Positions 1-9,905 of a stretch of 53,393 bases of DNA are shown here, piece by piece. The notes under the pieces were generated by a model, which had not been told where the DNA came from, did not search any database, and saw nothing but the letters and a program-made list of their open reading frames with translations. The stretch comes from Planctomycetota bacterium. GTDB taxonomy: Bacteria > Planctomycetota > UBA1135. The stretch lies in assembly GCA_030749235.1 (NCBI GenBank), contig JASMKM010000037.1, positions 1 through 53,393 of the forward strand. Reading direction: 5' to 3'. How positions within the stretch are numbered: the stretch's first letter is position 1; every line of letters starts with the position of its first letter. A program made the position numbers and the translations under genes.

Positions 1-3000
1 TTCCTCGCCGAAGGAACCAACATTCTGGAAGGAATGGACTGGCAGCTGAACCGGCCGATCCGCCTGGAATTTAACCATCCGGTGGATCCGACCTCGATCA
101 ACTTTGGTTCGATCCAAATCCGCGCCGAGACCAATGGCAACAGCAGCACACCGGTGACTGGTACTTTCGAGTTGGAAGCTGGTAGTGGGGGGCGCGTCAT
201 CCTGTTCCGCCCCGCATGCCCAACCAACGACGAGAACTCCGATGGCGCCTTCTTGCCAGGCGGATATAGCTATGAGCTTTTTCTGCCCACGCAAAGCAAC
301 AGTCCGACGGTCCTGCGTGACACCGAAGGTCGTGCACTGGAGTTAGGTCTGAGACGCACCTTCCAGACTCCACAGCCTTCGCAGCCGCAGTTCTTAGATC
401 GTGTCGCTGGCCCACCGGTGGCCACGTCGGTTGAGTTTCCGGCCGGCCTGAACCTGTTCACCGACCCGAATCCGGCCGTCGCGATCCAGTTCAACCAAGC
501 TATCGACGGACGCAGTAGCAACTTGAACACCACCAACGTGAGTCTGCTGTATTCCCAAGACGAGGTGGGAACGGCTGGAGAGAACGTTTTCCCTGCCGAG
601 AACCAGGTGCCCGGTACCCTGGTCCTGGTGGAGAACTGCAGCGATGAGGGCTCTTTCGTTGAATTCCACGTCACCGGCATTTTGCCCGTGAACCGAAAGC
701 TTTCGCTGCGCTTGAGCACTTCCTTCACCGACCTAGTCGGGCAAGCAAACGCTGCCACGGTGGTGATTGGAAGTCACGTCACGCCTAGCCTCGGCGATAT
801 CTACAACGACCCGACTTGGACCGAGACCGATCTGGCCGTGGACGAGTTCCGCGACAGTTTCGACAGCACTGCTTTCATCGATCTCGATGAGCCGCTCTCA
901 GTGCCGGCCGCTTCGATTGGCGAAGGCTTTGTCTCAGCGAGCTTCGAGTTCCCAGGTACCTTCGTCTCGGAAGAGAACGACTTCTTCCTAAGCTTCGGTG
1001 CGTCAGGCGTCATCATCACAGATTCGCAGTCGGTCTTCACCGACTCGAACAACCGTCAACACACGGTCCAGAACGGTGTTTTGACCGTCAACGATTTCAC
1101 CATCGCTTCCGGTGCATCACTGCGTGGCCGCGGCACCAACCCCTTAGTGATCTACGCCACTGGCGAGGTAGATATCAGTGGCACCCTGAATGTCAGCGGC
1201 AACAATGCGACTTGGCCGACCTCGCTAAACTCTCCGCAGTTTGTCGAAGGTGGCGCAGCGGGGGAATGTGGCGGTGGCCGCGGTGGCGACGCTTCCCAAG
1301 TCGGTAATGCTGAAACCTTGCGCGCCGAGGAAGGCGATGGTCCTTTCGGTGCAGAAGGTGGCGGTGGCGGTGGCGGTGAAGGTGGCTTCAACAGCGACTT
1401 CTACAACACCGGTACCAGCGGTCTTTACGGCACGCTCGTCGGGGGTGGTGGAGGCGGTGGTTTCGCCCGCACCCAGAACGAAGCGGTGCTTTGGGACGAA
1501 TGGCCACTCGGCAATGGTGAATGGCGCCCCTACAACGTCGACAACGCCGGCCCGGACCACAGCGTGACCAAGCACACCGCGATGGCGAATCCGGATCCGA
1601 ACGATTACAGCGACTTCGCCAACGCAATTTTCGGTGCTGAGCCAGGCGTCCGTGGCTCTGCTCGCACGACGGGTTACCCGCTTGGCGGATACCCTGTGCA
1701 CGGCATGGAAGACGCCCTGTCAGATGAAGATGCTCAGGGCAACACCTACGACCCTGCATGGACTACCGGCAACGCTAACCCGTTCTATTTCGGTCACCCG
1801 ACCCAGGGTCCTGACCGTGGCGAGGCTGGTCCATCGATCTTCACGATCGCTTCTGACGACCGCCGCTTCCTGTCCGATTTCTTCGGATCCCGCCTGATGG
1901 CCGACGGCACTGTCAACGAAGGTGTCATGCTCGCACCATGGGCTGGCTACGGTGGTGGTGGTAGCGGAGACTCGATGCTGATCGAGGTCTGGGACCGCGA
2001 TGGCGATGGCATCATCGACCCACTGTTGAATTTCTATCCAGTGGTTCCTTTCCAGAAGTCTGGTAATAACACTTCTGACGGTTGGGACACCTACCGTAAG
2101 GGTGCTGGTGGCGGTGGTGGTGGTGGTCAGCTGATCATCATGTCGATTGGCAACATTAAAATCGGCTCGTCCGGCTTGATCCAAGCCAACGGCGGCGTCG
2201 GATTCTCCGGTGAATCACTGATCTATAACGACCAAGGCATCTCCGGTTCCGGTGGCGGCTCCGGTGGTCACATCATCCTGCACACCTCCAGCAAGCTGGA
2301 TCTGCGTGATATCGATGTGGGGACCGCGACCATCGCCGCTCAGGTGCCGAACCTAACCCCGGTCAACAATGTCCAGGCCTTTGGTGGCCGTCGTGGTTGG
2401 GCTGCACCGCTGGTCCAGGGCAACGACGGGAACCCGACCTTCGGTACCGGTCGCGGTGGTGCTGGTGCCAACGGCATCATCCAAATCCACGTGCCGGATC
2501 CGACCTTGGACATCCTTTGGCACCCCAACGCACGGGATGGCATCGCCGATTACCTGGCAGCTGCTCAGTTTCCGACCGATGAGACCGAAGAGGTCCTCGA
2601 CCTAGTCTCGGCTCCACGTGCCTATAACCTGGTTCCTTTCTATTCATCGCGTTCTCGCATCGTGTCGGAGTGGATCGATACCGGTGGAGCGGAACTGCGT
2701 CTCGGCGATGATTCGCTGTACCCGGACTATGGCCACCCTGTCTTGGGTTTCGATGGCATTTCGACGACGATCCTCGGTCGCGTGGAGAAAACCGGCACCT
2801 CGGTGGCCAAGCTTGGCGACATCGCGACCGGCTCCACCGGCGACGTGACCATCACCGCCTATAGCATGACCATCCCGGATGCGGATACGGTCTTCGCGGC
2901 AGCGCCTCACTTCCTGCGTTCGCCGAATCTGATGGTGGGTTACGATCTCATGCCTGACTCCATTGGCGATGTCGGCTTCGAAATCGTCGATGTGTCCTAC

Positions 3001-3366
3001 AGCGCCACGACCAAGACCCTGGTGCTGGCGACCTCCTTGTTGGATGGTCCTTTGACCTTCGCCTTGAACAGCAGCAACCCGGTATGGTCGATCAAGGAGA
3101 AGTTCTTCCGCGTCGCTACTTCGGGCGTAAAGGATGGCCTGCCTGATAGCACCGATGTCTTCATCCAGTTCCAGGTCGCTGATGATCCAGAGGCTCCTGT
3201 TGGAGGTGCCGGTACTTGGCACCAGGACCTGACGCCTGCCCTGGTCTCTGGTAAGCGCTACATTCGCTACCGCGTGACTTTCGAGGCCAACGCCGGTGGC
3301 GGACAGATGAATCTGTCCAGTCCACTGCCGATTATGGAATACATCAAGATTCCGTTCATCTGGTAA
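1..3366 (+). CDS. Large glycine-rich Ig-like surface/secreted protein (5' end outside window)
   Basis: The reading frame is open from the first base, so the gene begins upstream and the ATG at base 34 is internal. The visible part, about 1,121 residues, starts with bacterial Ig-like (SbsA/Big_5-type) folds of the kind containing 'IRLEFNHPVDPTS' and 'AVAIQFNQAID'. From about base 1240 the protein is interrupted by glycine runs (near bases 1246-1290, 1354-1385, 1441-1464, 1950-1970, 2104-2130, 2245-2275, 2446-2470). Each is followed by short beta-strand segments such as 'GQLIIMSIGNIKIG' and 'GGHIILHTSS'. This alternation is typical of glycine-rich beta-solenoid-like stretches in large bacterial surface proteins. 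No catalytic motif is seen. An adhesive or structural role at the cell surface is an inference. It converges on the mutase gene downstream. Confidence 0.8.
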   Translation, partial: FLAEGTNILEGMDWQLNRPIRLEFNHPVDPTSINFGSIQIRAETNGNSSTPVTGTFELEAGSGGRVILFRPACPTNDENSDGAFLPGGYSYELFLPTQSNSPTVLRDTEGRALELGLRRTFQTPQPSQPQFLDRVAGPPVATSVEFPAGLNLFTDPNPAVAIQFNQAIDGRSSNLNTTNVSLLYSQDEVGTAGENVFPAENQVPGTLVLVENCSDEGSFVEFHVTGILPVNRKLSLRLSTSFTDLVGQANAATVVIGSHVTPSLGDIYNDPTWTETDLAVDEFRDSFDSTAFIDLDEPLSVPAASIGEGFVSASFEFPGTFVSEENDFFLSFGASGVIITDSQSVFTDSNNRQHTVQNGVLTVNDFTIASGASLRGRGTNPLVIYATGEVDISGTLNVSGNNATWPTSLNSPQFVEGGAAGECGGGRGGDASQVGNAETLRAEEGDGPFGAEGGGGGGGEGGFNSDFYNTGTSGLYGTLVGGGGGGGFARTQNEAVLWDEWPLGNGEWRPYNVDNAGPDHSVTKHTAMANPDPNDYSDFANAIFGAEPGVRGSARTTGYPLGGYPVHGMEDALSDEDAQGNTYDPAWTTGNANPFYFGHPTQGPDRGEAGPSIFTIASDDRRFLSDFFGSRLMADGTVNEGVMLAPWAGYGGGGSGDSMLIEVWDRDGDGIIDPLLNFYPVVPFQKSGNNTSDGWDTYRKGAGGGGGGGQLIIMSIGNIKIGSSGLIQANGGVGFSGESLIYNDQGISGSGGGSGGHIILHTSSKLDLRDIDVGTATIAAQVPNLTPVNNVQAFGGRRGWAAPLVQGNDGNPTFGTGRGGAGANGIIQIHVPDPTLDILWHPNARDGIADYLAAAQFPTDETEEVLDLVSAPRAYNLVPFYSSRSRIVSEWIDTGGAELRLGDDSLYPDYGHPVLGFDGISTTILGRVEKTGTSVAKLGDIATGSTGDVTITAYSMTIPDADTVFAAAPHFLRSPNLMVGYDLMPDSIGDVGFEIVDVSYSATTKTLVLATSLLDGPLTFALNSSNPVWSIKEKFFRVATSGVKDGLPDSTDVFIQFQVADDPEAPVGGAGTWHQDLTPALVSGKRYIRYRVTFEANAGGGQMNLSSPLPIMEYIKIPFIW

Positions 3367-3438
3367 TCCAGCTCCACGGTCCAAGGAAGCCCCGACTGGA
3401 TTTCCGATCCTGAGTCTGTCTCATTCCCGCGCTGAGCG

Positions 3439-3466
3439 CGCCGCCTCCAGGAGACGGCGTTGATTG
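3439..3466 (+). terminator. Possible terminator between convergent genes
   Basis: An imperfect hairpin (CGCCG, mismatch, CTC, three-base loop, GAG, mismatch, CGGCG) is followed by a modest T-containing tail, TTGATTGTG. It lies in the roughly 100-base gap between two convergent genes. It fits a weak bidirectional terminator, but the T-tract is poor. Confidence 0.35.
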
Positions 3467-3473
3467 TGCGCAC

Positions 3474-6400
3474 CTACATGTTGCGGCGATACTGACCCCC
3501 AATGTCGTACAAGGCGTGGCTGATTTGGCCAAGGGTGCAGACCTTCACGGCTTCCATCATCTCGGCGAAGATGTTGCGGTTCTCGGAAGCGGCAACGCGC
3601 AGCGCAATCAAGGCGGCCTCGGAATCGGAGCGGTGCAGCTCATGCAGGTGCGCGACCTGTGCCACCTGAGCGTCCTTTTCCTCATCACTGGAGCGGATCA
3701 ACTCGACCTCGACCACCGAACCGTCATTGGCTTGTGGGTTCAGGAAGGTGTTGATGCCGACGATTGGCAACTCGCCGCTGTGCTTCTGCATCTCGTACTC
3801 CATCGACTCCTCCTGGATCTTGCCGCGCTGGTACATGGTCTCCATCGCACCTAGCACGCCTCCTCGATCGGTCAGGCGATCGAACTCAGCGAGCACAGCT
3901 TCCTCGACCAACTCGGTGAGCTCCTCGATGATAAAGCTGCCTTGCAGGGGGTTCTCATTCTTGGCCTCGCCGAGCTCGCGGTTGATGATTAACTGGATAG
4001 CCAAGGCACGACGCACCGATTCCTCGGTCGGCGTGGTGATGGCCTCGTCGTAGGCGTTGGTATGCAGACTCTGACAGTTGTCGTAGATCGCGTACAAGGC
4101 CTGCAAGGTGGTGCGGATATCGTTGAAGTCAATCTCCTGCGCATGCAGCGAACGACCACTGGTTTGGATGTGGTACTTCAGCTTCTGTGAACGATCGGCA
4201 CCGCCGTAGAGGTTCTTCATGGCTACCGCCCAGATGCGTCGCGCTACGCGGCCAATCACCGAGTACTCGGCGTCGAGACCGTTGGAGAAGAAGAAGGAAA
4301 GGTTCGGTGCGAAGCTGTCGATATCCATACCGCGCGCCAAGTAGTACTCCACGAAGGTGAAGCCGTTGGCGAGGGTGAAGGCCAGCTGCGAGATCGGGTT
4401 CGCACCGGCTTCGGCGATGTGGTAGCCCGAGATCGACACCGAGTAGAAGTTGCGCACGCCTTCGTCGACGAAGAATTCCTGCACGTCTCCCATGATCTTC
4501 AGCGCGAACTCGGTGGAAAAGATGCAGGTGTTCTGCGCTTGGTCCTCCTTGAGGATGTCGGCCTGCACGGTGCCGCGCACCGACTGTAAGGCTCGGGCAC
4601 GCAGCTCGGCATATTCCTCGGCGGGGATAAGTTTGTCGCCCGAGACACCCAAGGTGCCAAGGCCGAAGCCATCATGGCCTGGTGGCAAGTCGCCGCGATA
4701 GGTCGGCTGCTGGCCATGGCAGAGCTCAATAATCTTCTTCTGAGCCTCCTCCCAGCGACCGGTCTCCTTCAGGCGACGCTCGACCAGTTGATCGATGGCG
4801 GCGTTCAAGAAGAAGGCCAGCATCATCGGCGCTGGGCCGTTGATGGTCATCGACACCGAGGTCGTAGGGGCGCACAAATCGAAACCCGAATAGAGCCGCT
4901 TGGCGTCATCCAAGGAACAGATCGACACCCCGGCGTTGCCGACCTTGCCGAGGATGTCGGGGCGTACGGCCGGATCCTCTCCGTATAGCGTCACGGAATC
5001 GAAGGCAGTCGACAGGCGTACTGCAGGTTGACCGTGGCTGACGTAATGAAAGCGGCGGTTTGTGCGTTCGGCGGTGCCTTCACCAGCGAACATGCGCGTA
5101 GGGTCTTCACCGGCGCGCTTGAAGGGGAATACGCCGGCGGTGTAAGGGTAGTGTCCCGGCAGGTTCTCCAAGCCGAACCACTGCGCCAGTTCTTCCCAGC
5201 TGTTGGTCTTCGGCAATGAGACTTTCGGCACTTTCAATCCCGACAAGGTCACATGTTGCGCCGCCACGTGGACTTCGCGGTCGCGTACTTTGTAGACGAA
5301 ATCATCTTGGGCATATTGCTCGCGCAACGCATGCCATTCAGCCAGTTGCTTGCGCAGGTCATGGCCCATCTGATGCAGCACTTCCTGATAACGCTGCCGA
5401 AGAATCAGAATCTCAGGGGCCACTTCTGAATCGAGCAGGTCATCGGCGGAATATTCCGAATCAACCACTGGCACGTCGTCGCCGAACTCGCGCAGCACGT
5501 GGGCCAAAGAGTCGGCGCGGCCAGCAAGTTCAGCGGTGCAATCAGTGTCGGCCTTATGCTTGCGCACGGCAGATGAGATTTCCGATAGGTAACGTATGCG
5601 TTCCGACGGCACCACGGTGTGCACATCAGTGTTGCGATGCGGCGCTTCGCCCGGGTCCCAATCACGACCAGTCCGCTCGGCGACCTGACCCATAAGCCAT
5701 TGGAACAAGCCATCTACGCCGCCATCGCCGAAACGACTGGCCGCGGTCAGAAAAACCGGCATGTCGTCGAGGTTGGTTTCGAACATTTGGCGGTTACGTT
5801 GCACGGTCTTAGCGACCTCGCGACGCGCATCCTCGGCACCGCGCTTGTCAGCCTTGTTCAGCACCACACCGTCGGCAAAATCGAGCATTTCGATTTTCTC
5901 TAGTTGCGTCGGCGCGCCGAATTCGGGCGTCATCACATAGATCGACATGTCGCACAGGTCGGTCACCACACTATCACTTTGGCCGATTCCGGCAGTCTCG
6001 AGGATCAACATGTCATAGCCCGCGGCGCGCATCGCCAGCAACGAATCGCGCACCGATTCGGAGGTGGCAGCATGGGCGCGGCGGGTGGCCATCGAGCGCA
6101 TGAAGACGCGCGGGCCTTTGGCGGCGTTCATGCGGATGCGGTCCCCGAGCAAGGCACCGCCAGTGCGTCGGCGGCTGGGGTCGACCGAAAGGATGCCGAT
6201 AGTGCGGTCAGGGAAACGGTCCAGAAAGCGGCGCACCAGTTCATCGGTTAGCGAGGACTTGCCCGCGCCACCGGTGCCGGTGATGCCCAAGACCATCGGT
6301 GCGTTCTCATGCAACGACGCCTTGAATCCCTTGCATAGGTCCTCCAAGCGCTTCCTATGTTCGGCAGGGCAATCCTCAGCGTGCAGCTTCTCGATAATCG

Positions 6401-6935
6401 AGATGGTCTGCGCGACCGCAGGTGCCTGACGATGGGGGAGACCGGCAGGGATTTCGGTATCGGCTTCGCTGGTGGCGAAATCGGCGCGCTGCAGCATGTC
6501 GCGGATCATGCCCACCAGCCCCATCAAACGTCCATCCTCGACCGAGTACAGGCGCTCCACGCCAGCAGCATGCAACTGCTGAATCTCACTATCGGTGATG
6601 GTGCCGCCACCACCGCCGAATACGCGGATATGGCCGCAACCGCGTTCTTCAAGTAACTCGACCATGTACTTGAAGAACTCGACATGGCCTCCTTGATAAG
6701 AAGAGATTGCAATGCCTTGAGCATCCTCTTCAATGGCGGCCTCGACAATCTCCTCGACACTGCGGTTATGCCCGAGATGGATGACCTCTGCACCTTCTTG
6801 TTGCAGGATGCGGCGCATGATGTTGATTGCGGCATCGTGGCCATCGAACAACGAGGCCGCCGTCACAAAACGCAGCTTGTTGGCAGTGGAGAATTCTTGG
6901 TCGTTGGAGTTCACGGATTCGGTCTTTGTAGTCAT
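3474..6935 (-). CDS. icmF: Fused isobutyryl-CoA mutase (IcmF-type, B12-dependent, with G-protein chaperone)
   Basis: The 1,153-residue protein has the complete IcmF order. An N-terminal B12-binding domain carries D31-G-H33 in 'FDGHDAAIN'. A MeaB/MeaI-like GTPase follows, with a P-loop 'GTGGAGKSS' near residues 217-226. The C-terminal acyl-CoA mutase barrel begins near residue 560. The substrate segment reads '[12 protein letters not shown]' near residue 595. Its Phe replaces the Tyr of methylmalonyl-CoA mutase, which points to isobutyryl-CoA/n-butyryl-CoA interconversion, although IcmF enzymes can also act on isovaleryl-CoA. The fused GTPase would load and protect adenosylcobalamin. The ATG overlaps the stop of the upstream MerR gene (ATGA), so the two are probably co-transcribed and translationally coupled. 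Likely roles are branched-chain amino-acid or butyrate carbon metabolism in the cytoplasm. Confidence 0.96.
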   Translation of the reverse strand: MTTKTESVNSNDQEFSTANKLRFVTAASLFDGHDAAINIMRRILQQEGAEVIHLGHNRSVEEIVEAAIEEDAQGIAISSYQGGHVEFFKYMVELLEERGCGHIRVFGGGGGTITDSEIQQLHAAGVERLYSVEDGRLMGLVGMIRDMLQRADFATSEADTEIPAGLPHRQAPAVAQTISIIEKLHAEDCPAEHRKRLEDLCKGFKASLHENAPMVLGITGTGGAGKSSLTDELVRRFLDRFPDRTIGILSVDPSRRRTGGALLGDRIRMNAAKGPRVFMRSMATRRAHAATSESVRDSLLAMRAAGYDMLILETAGIGQSDSVVTDLCDMSIYVMTPEFGAPTQLEKIEMLDFADGVVLNKADKRGAEDARREVAKTVQRNRQMFETNLDDMPVFLTAASRFGDGGVDGLFQWLMGQVAERTGRDWDPGEAPHRNTDVHTVVPSERIRYLSEISSAVRKHKADTDCTAELAGRADSLAHVLREFGDDVPVVDSEYSADDLLDSEVAPEILILRQRYQEVLHQMGHDLRKQLAEWHALREQYAQDDFVYKVRDREVHVAAQHVTLSGLKVPKVSLPKTNSWEELAQWFGLENLPGHYPYTAGVFPFKRAGEDPTRMFAGEGTAERTNRRFHYVSHGQPAVRLSTAFDSVTLYGEDPAVRPDILGKVGNAGVSICSLDDAKRLYSGFDLCAPTTSVSMTINGPAPMMLAFFLNAAIDQLVERRLKETGRWEEAQKKIIELCHGQQPTYRGDLPPGHDGFGLGTLGVSGDKLIPAEEYAELRARALQSVRGTVQADILKEDQAQNTCIFSTEFALKIMGDVQEFFVDEGVRNFYSVSISGYHIAEAGANPISQLAFTLANGFTFVEYYLARGMDIDSFAPNLSFFFSNGLDAEYSVIGRVARRIWAVAMKNLYGGADRSQKLKYHIQTSGRSLHAQEIDFNDIRTTLQALYAIYDNCQSLHTNAYDEAITTPTEESVRRALAIQLIINRELGEAKNENPLQGSFIIEELTELVEEAVLAEFDRLTDRGGVLGAMETMYQRGKIQEESMEYEMQKHSGELPIVGINTFLNPQANDGSVVEVELIRSSDEEKDAQVAQVAHLHELHRSDSEAALIALRVAASENRNIFAEMMEAVKVCTLGQISHALYDIGGQYRRNM

Positions 6936-7339
6936 GAGGTCTTTCCCGGTGCCGACGCTTGGCCGGATTTCACGCGAATGCGGCCAAGGTAACTGTGCAG
7001 ATCCTTCTGTAGGGCGTGCAGTTCTTCGATGCGCTCGGCGACTTCTACCAAGCGGGCGTTTAGTAGCTCATCTAGATGCGAAAGCATGGCGGGCGTGGCG
7101 CCCGATCCGAAGGTCTTGTTCAGTTCGGCAATCTCGCCGAGGCTCAAGCCCAGTTTCTTCAGGCGGGTGATGAAGCGCAGGCGCTCCAGGGCATCGGCAC
7201 CATATTGGCGACGACCGCCGGGCCCACGGGATTCCGCAGCCAAGAGTCCAAGCTCCCCGTAATACCTTATGGTACGGGAGCTTACGCCGCCTTTCTGAGC
7301 CAAGGTGGCGATGTCGAAGCTGCGTTCTGCGGACGCCAT
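6932..7339 (-). CDS. MerR-family transcriptional regulator
   Basis: This 135-residue protein has the MerR winged-helix signature near its N-terminus ('[14 protein letters not shown]', residues 20-33), then '[16 protein letters not shown]' and a dimerising coiled coil around residues 85-120. No metal-binding cysteines are present, so it is not a metal-sensing MerR. Its stop overlaps the start of icmF by four bases, which suggests it regulates its own operon, perhaps in response to an acyl-CoA or organic ligand. MerR genes next to acyl-CoA metabolism genes are common, but the ligand cannot be read from sequence. Confidence 0.9.
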   Translation of the reverse strand: MASAERSFDIATLAQKGGVSSRTIRYYGELGLLAAESRGPGGRRQYGADALERLRFITRLKKLGLSLGEIAELNKTFGSGATPAMLSHLDELLNARLVEVAERIEELHALQKDLHSYLGRIRVKSGQASAPGKTS

Positions 7340-7394
7340 TCGTGGATTTTACCAGAGTTTGCCAGTTTTCGTCAACTGGCCAGCATTGCAAGCT

Positions 7395-8084
7395 TCAAAG
7401 CCGCTGCGGGCAGAGATCCCCAAGCAGACAGCCCTCACAACGCGCTGTCCGCGCCGTGCAGGTCTCGCGGCCATGGTCGATCATGCTGTGGCTGACCTTG
7501 ACCCATAGCTCCCGTTCGAACACCTTCATCAGGTCGCGTTCGACCTTCACCGGATTGGTCTCGCGGGTGAAGCCCATGCGCCGGGCGATACGTCCCACAT
7601 GGGTGTCGACCACCACGCCGACCTTAATACCGAAGCAAGTTCCCAGCACGCAGTTGGCAGTCTTGCGCGCCACTCCCGGCAAGGTCAGCAACTCCTTCAT
7701 GGTTCGCGGGACCTCCCCATCGAAGACGTCCACCAAGCGCTTGGCCGTTCCCGAGAGGCTCTTGGCCTTGTTGCGGAAGAAACCCGTGGTGCGCACTAGA
7801 TCCTCCAGTAGCTCCAAGCTGGCTTTGCTCATCGCCGCCGCATCGGGAAAACGTCGGAAAAGTTCGGGCGTGACTTTGTTCACCCGTACGTCGGTGCACT
7901 GCGCCGACAGGATCGTGGCGATCAAGAGTTCGAATGGCGTCTTCCAGTGTAAGGCGGTGCGCGTTTCAGGGAAGTGACCGAGCAGACGTTGCATGACCTC
8001 AGCGGCACGTGCGCGCTGAGCGGTCAAGCTCTCGCGCGACGGGAAATCGGCGTTGCGCTTGCGGGGCAGGGTTGGGGGAGCCAT
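7395..8084 (-). CDS. nth: Endonuclease III (DNA glycosylase/AP lyase)
   Basis: The 229-residue protein has the HhH-GPD fold: 'ILSAQCTDVRVNK', then the hairpin 'LPGVARKTAN' with catalytic Lys141, then 'VVDTHVGR' with catalytic Asp160. The four cluster cysteines C209-x6-C216-x2-C219-x5-C225 bind a [4Fe-4S] cluster as in classical Nth. It removes oxidised pyrimidines in base-excision repair. Length and all key residues are standard. Its start is 21 bases from the divergent prmA start, so both promoters must lie within the neighbouring coding sequences or this short gap. The 55-base gap to the MerR gene start makes co-transcription with that gene unlikely to be tight. Confidence 0.97.
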   Translation of the reverse strand: MAPPTLPRKRNADFPSRESLTAQRARAAEVMQRLLGHFPETRTALHWKTPFELLIATILSAQCTDVRVNKVTPELFRRFPDAAAMSKASLELLEDLVRTTGFFRNKAKSLSGTAKRLVDVFDGEVPRTMKELLTLPGVARKTANCVLGTCFGIKVGVVVDTHVGRIARRMGFTRETNPVKVERDLMKVFERELWVKVSHSMIDHGRETCTARTARCEGCLLGDLCPQRL

Positions 8085-8105
8085 CGGTGGGTATGGTAGG
8101 GCACC

Positions 8106-9044
8106 GTGAGTTCCTCCGCTTCACCACAGGATGCCGAGCAGAAGGTGCTGTTTCGCATCACCCTGCCGAACCTGTGGGAGGAAAGCCTAACTTGGCTGAT
8201 TGCTGAGCATGGCTTCGGCAGTGCCATCGGCGAGAGCAGCTATCCCTTAGGAGCGGTCGACACCGAGATCGACGCTCCGGGTTTAGAAACAGAGCTGCGT
8301 GTGCTGCTCGAACTCGACCAGGCCGATGCCTTTCGGGATGCATTGCAACTGTGGATGGCAGACCTCGGGGTGTCCGCTGCAGATTGGAGTTTCCAGGAGC
8401 AGCAACATGGGCTTGAGGAGCATTTCCAGATCAGCGATTGGCAAGCACAATGGAAGCCGTTTCGGTGCGGACACTTTGTGGTTCATGCAGATTTTCAGCC
8501 GCTCGAGGAGTTGCCGACCAAGGCGGGAGATATCCCGTTGCAACTCAAGACCGGCTCCGCCTTCGGCACCGGCACCCATCCGACTACCCGCCTGGCCTTG
8601 AAGACCTTGCAGAAATGGTGTGCCGGTGGGCCGCCACCTCGTCTTCTCGATGTAGGGACAGGATCAGGGATTCTTGCCGTTGCGGCAGCCTTGGGAGGGG
8701 TGAGAGAGGTGATTGGCATGGATCCCGATCCATTCAGCGCTGTGCAGGCCAATGCCATGGCCGAAATCAATGGAGTGTCCAGCCAATGCAACTTCTGGCG
8801 CGGTGGCTTCGAGAGTGCCGCTGGGCAATGGCCAGCCGTCTTGGCCAATCTGGTCGCCGACATCCTGCAACTTGGCGCGGGCAACCTGGCGGATTTGGTG
8901 GCACCAGGAGGGAATCTGTTCGCGGGCGGCATTTTGCGTCGTCATTGGCAGACCACCGCTGAAGCCATGGCCGCCCAAGGATTGGTGCTCGAATCCTGTA
9001 TTGGTCGTGGACGCTGGTTAGCCGGGATTTGGACCAAAGCTTAA
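8106..9044 (+). CDS. prmA: Ribosomal protein L11 methyltransferase
   Basis: The 312-residue protein has an N-terminal substrate-recognition domain of about 120 residues and a class I SAM methyltransferase domain. Diagnostic PrmA motifs are 'FGTGTHPTTRLAL', the SAM-binding 'LLDVGTGSGILAVAAA', and the catalytic-face 'LANLVADIL'. It trimethylates ribosomal protein L11 in the cytoplasm. Translation begins at a GTG at 8106. No upstream in-frame ATG is available before the divergent nth gene. Methylation links it loosely to the SAM economy seen at metH, but there is no positional link. Confidence 0.95.
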   Translation: MSSSASPQDAEQKVLFRITLPNLWEESLTWLIAEHGFGSAIGESSYPLGAVDTEIDAPGLETELRVLLELDQADAFRDALQLWMADLGVSAADWSFQEQQHGLEEHFQISDWQAQWKPFRCGHFVVHADFQPLEELPTKAGDIPLQLKTGSAFGTGTHPTTRLALKTLQKWCAGGPPPRLLDVGTGSGILAVAAALGGVREVIGMDPDPFSAVQANAMAEINGVSSQCNFWRGGFESAAGQWPAVLANLVADILQLGAGNLADLVAPGGNLFAGGILRRHWQTTAEAMAAQGLVLESCIGRGRWLAGIWTKA

Positions 9045-9159
9045 GTGCTTTATTTTTAAGGCATTAGGGGGCTTACTACAAAATTGCAAAATAAATCAAA
9101 TTTTTCCTAAAGTCGCCGATATTCCCGGCCGATGGAATAGTTGCTGCGCATGGGTTTTT

Positions 9160-9246
9160 CCACTAGAAAGTCGCTGGGGATGGCGACCTCTAGAAGTAGC
9201 AAGGGGAAAGGAAACCAGCGACTGGAAACGGTCGCTGGTTTTTTCT
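9160..9246 (+). ncRNA. Paired-hairpin element ending in an intrinsic terminator
   Basis: Two consecutive hairpins sit in the prmA-msrB gap. The first pairs CTAG (9163-9166) and GTCGC (9170-9174) with GCGAC (9183-9187) and CTAG (9190-9193). The second has an 11-base perfect stem, 9212-9222 with 9231-9241, followed by a T-rich tail. It could be a small RNA with its own terminator or simply the structured 3' end of the prmA transcript. A weak promoter-like pair (TTGCAA at 9084-9089, TAAAGT at 9108-9113) lies upstream. No open reading frame here looks real. Confidence 0.35.
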
Positions 9247-9248
9247 TT
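9212..9248 (+). terminator. Rho-independent terminator
   Basis: The 11-base perfect stem AAACCAGCGAC / GTCGCTGGTTT with an 8-base loop is followed by TTTTCTTTT. It terminates plus-strand transcription from prmA or from a small RNA. Read on the minus strand the tail is TTTCCTTTCC, so it may also act after msrB. Confidence 0.85.
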
Positions 9249-9283
9249 TGCGGCTCCAATACGAGCCTGGCGCGGACTGAAGC

Positions 9284-9823
9284 CTACTTTTCCGTTGGCT
9301 TGAACAGCATCGCGCCGGAATTTAGGCAGTAGCGCTTGCCGGTGGGCGGTGGTCCATCGTCGAATACGTGGCCCAAGTGAGAGTCACAGCGGCTGCAGCG
9401 GATCTCGGTGCGGATTCTAGGCGCTAGGCTGCGATCCTCCAGGTAGATTACCGCGCCTTCCGTGGCCGGCTCGAAGAAGCTTGGCCAGCCGCAGCCAGCG
9501 TCGAATTTGGTGTTCGACAGGAACAGCTCCTGGCCACAACCAATGCATTCATAGGTGCCTGCGTCGGTTTTGTCCCAGTAAGCCCCGGTGAATGGGCGCT
9601 CGGTTCCGGACTCCCGGGTGATGTAGTACTGCTCCGGAGTGAGCATGGCACGCCATTCCGCATCCGTACGGACGACTCGCTGGTCTTCGCTGGTTTCCGG
9701 AGTCTCAGACGGTGGGGTGGTCTCTTCGGGCGTCATGTTGGCTTTGGTGACATTGCTGGTGTCGCTTGAGCATGCCAAGCTGGCCAAGGCACAAATTAGA
9801 GCGAGGAGCGGGGTGAATTTCAT
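9284..9823 (-). CDS. msrB: Peptide-methionine (R)-S-oxide reductase, exported
   Basis: The 179-residue protein has a hydrophobic leader and a cysteine in 'LASLACSSD' near residue 18. That looks like a lipoprotein or secreted protein, although the lipobox is imperfect with Ser at -3. An acidic, Pro/Thr-rich linker of about 35 residues precedes the MsrB domain. The zinc cysteines are C93, C96, C143 and C146, the catalytic Cys166 lies in 'RYCLNSGAM', and the resolving-type Cys111 in 'CGWPSF'. It reduces methionine-R-sulfoxide in envelope proteins. The catalytic residue is Cys, not selenocysteine. It is divergent from the sugar dehydrogenase gene. Confidence 0.94.
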   Translation of the reverse strand: MKFTPLLALICALASLACSSDTSNVTKANMTPEETTPPSETPETSEDQRVVRTDAEWRAMLTPEQYYITRESGTERPFTGAYWDKTDAGTYECIGCGQELFLSNTKFDAGCGWPSFFEPATEGAVIYLEDRSLAPRIRTEIRCSRCDSHLGHVFDDGPPPTGKRYCLNSGAMLFKPTEK

Positions 9824-9905
9824 CTGGGCGATCTAGGAATTGTGCGTAGTTCCGCCTTTTCCAGGCGCAATGTTCTTGAATCTGGTATTTTTAATACCTC
9901 AACCC

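Noticed and set aside
9284-9823. MsrB as a further selenoprotein
   Set aside because: The catalytic position is an ordinary Cys codon and no in-frame TGA occurs.
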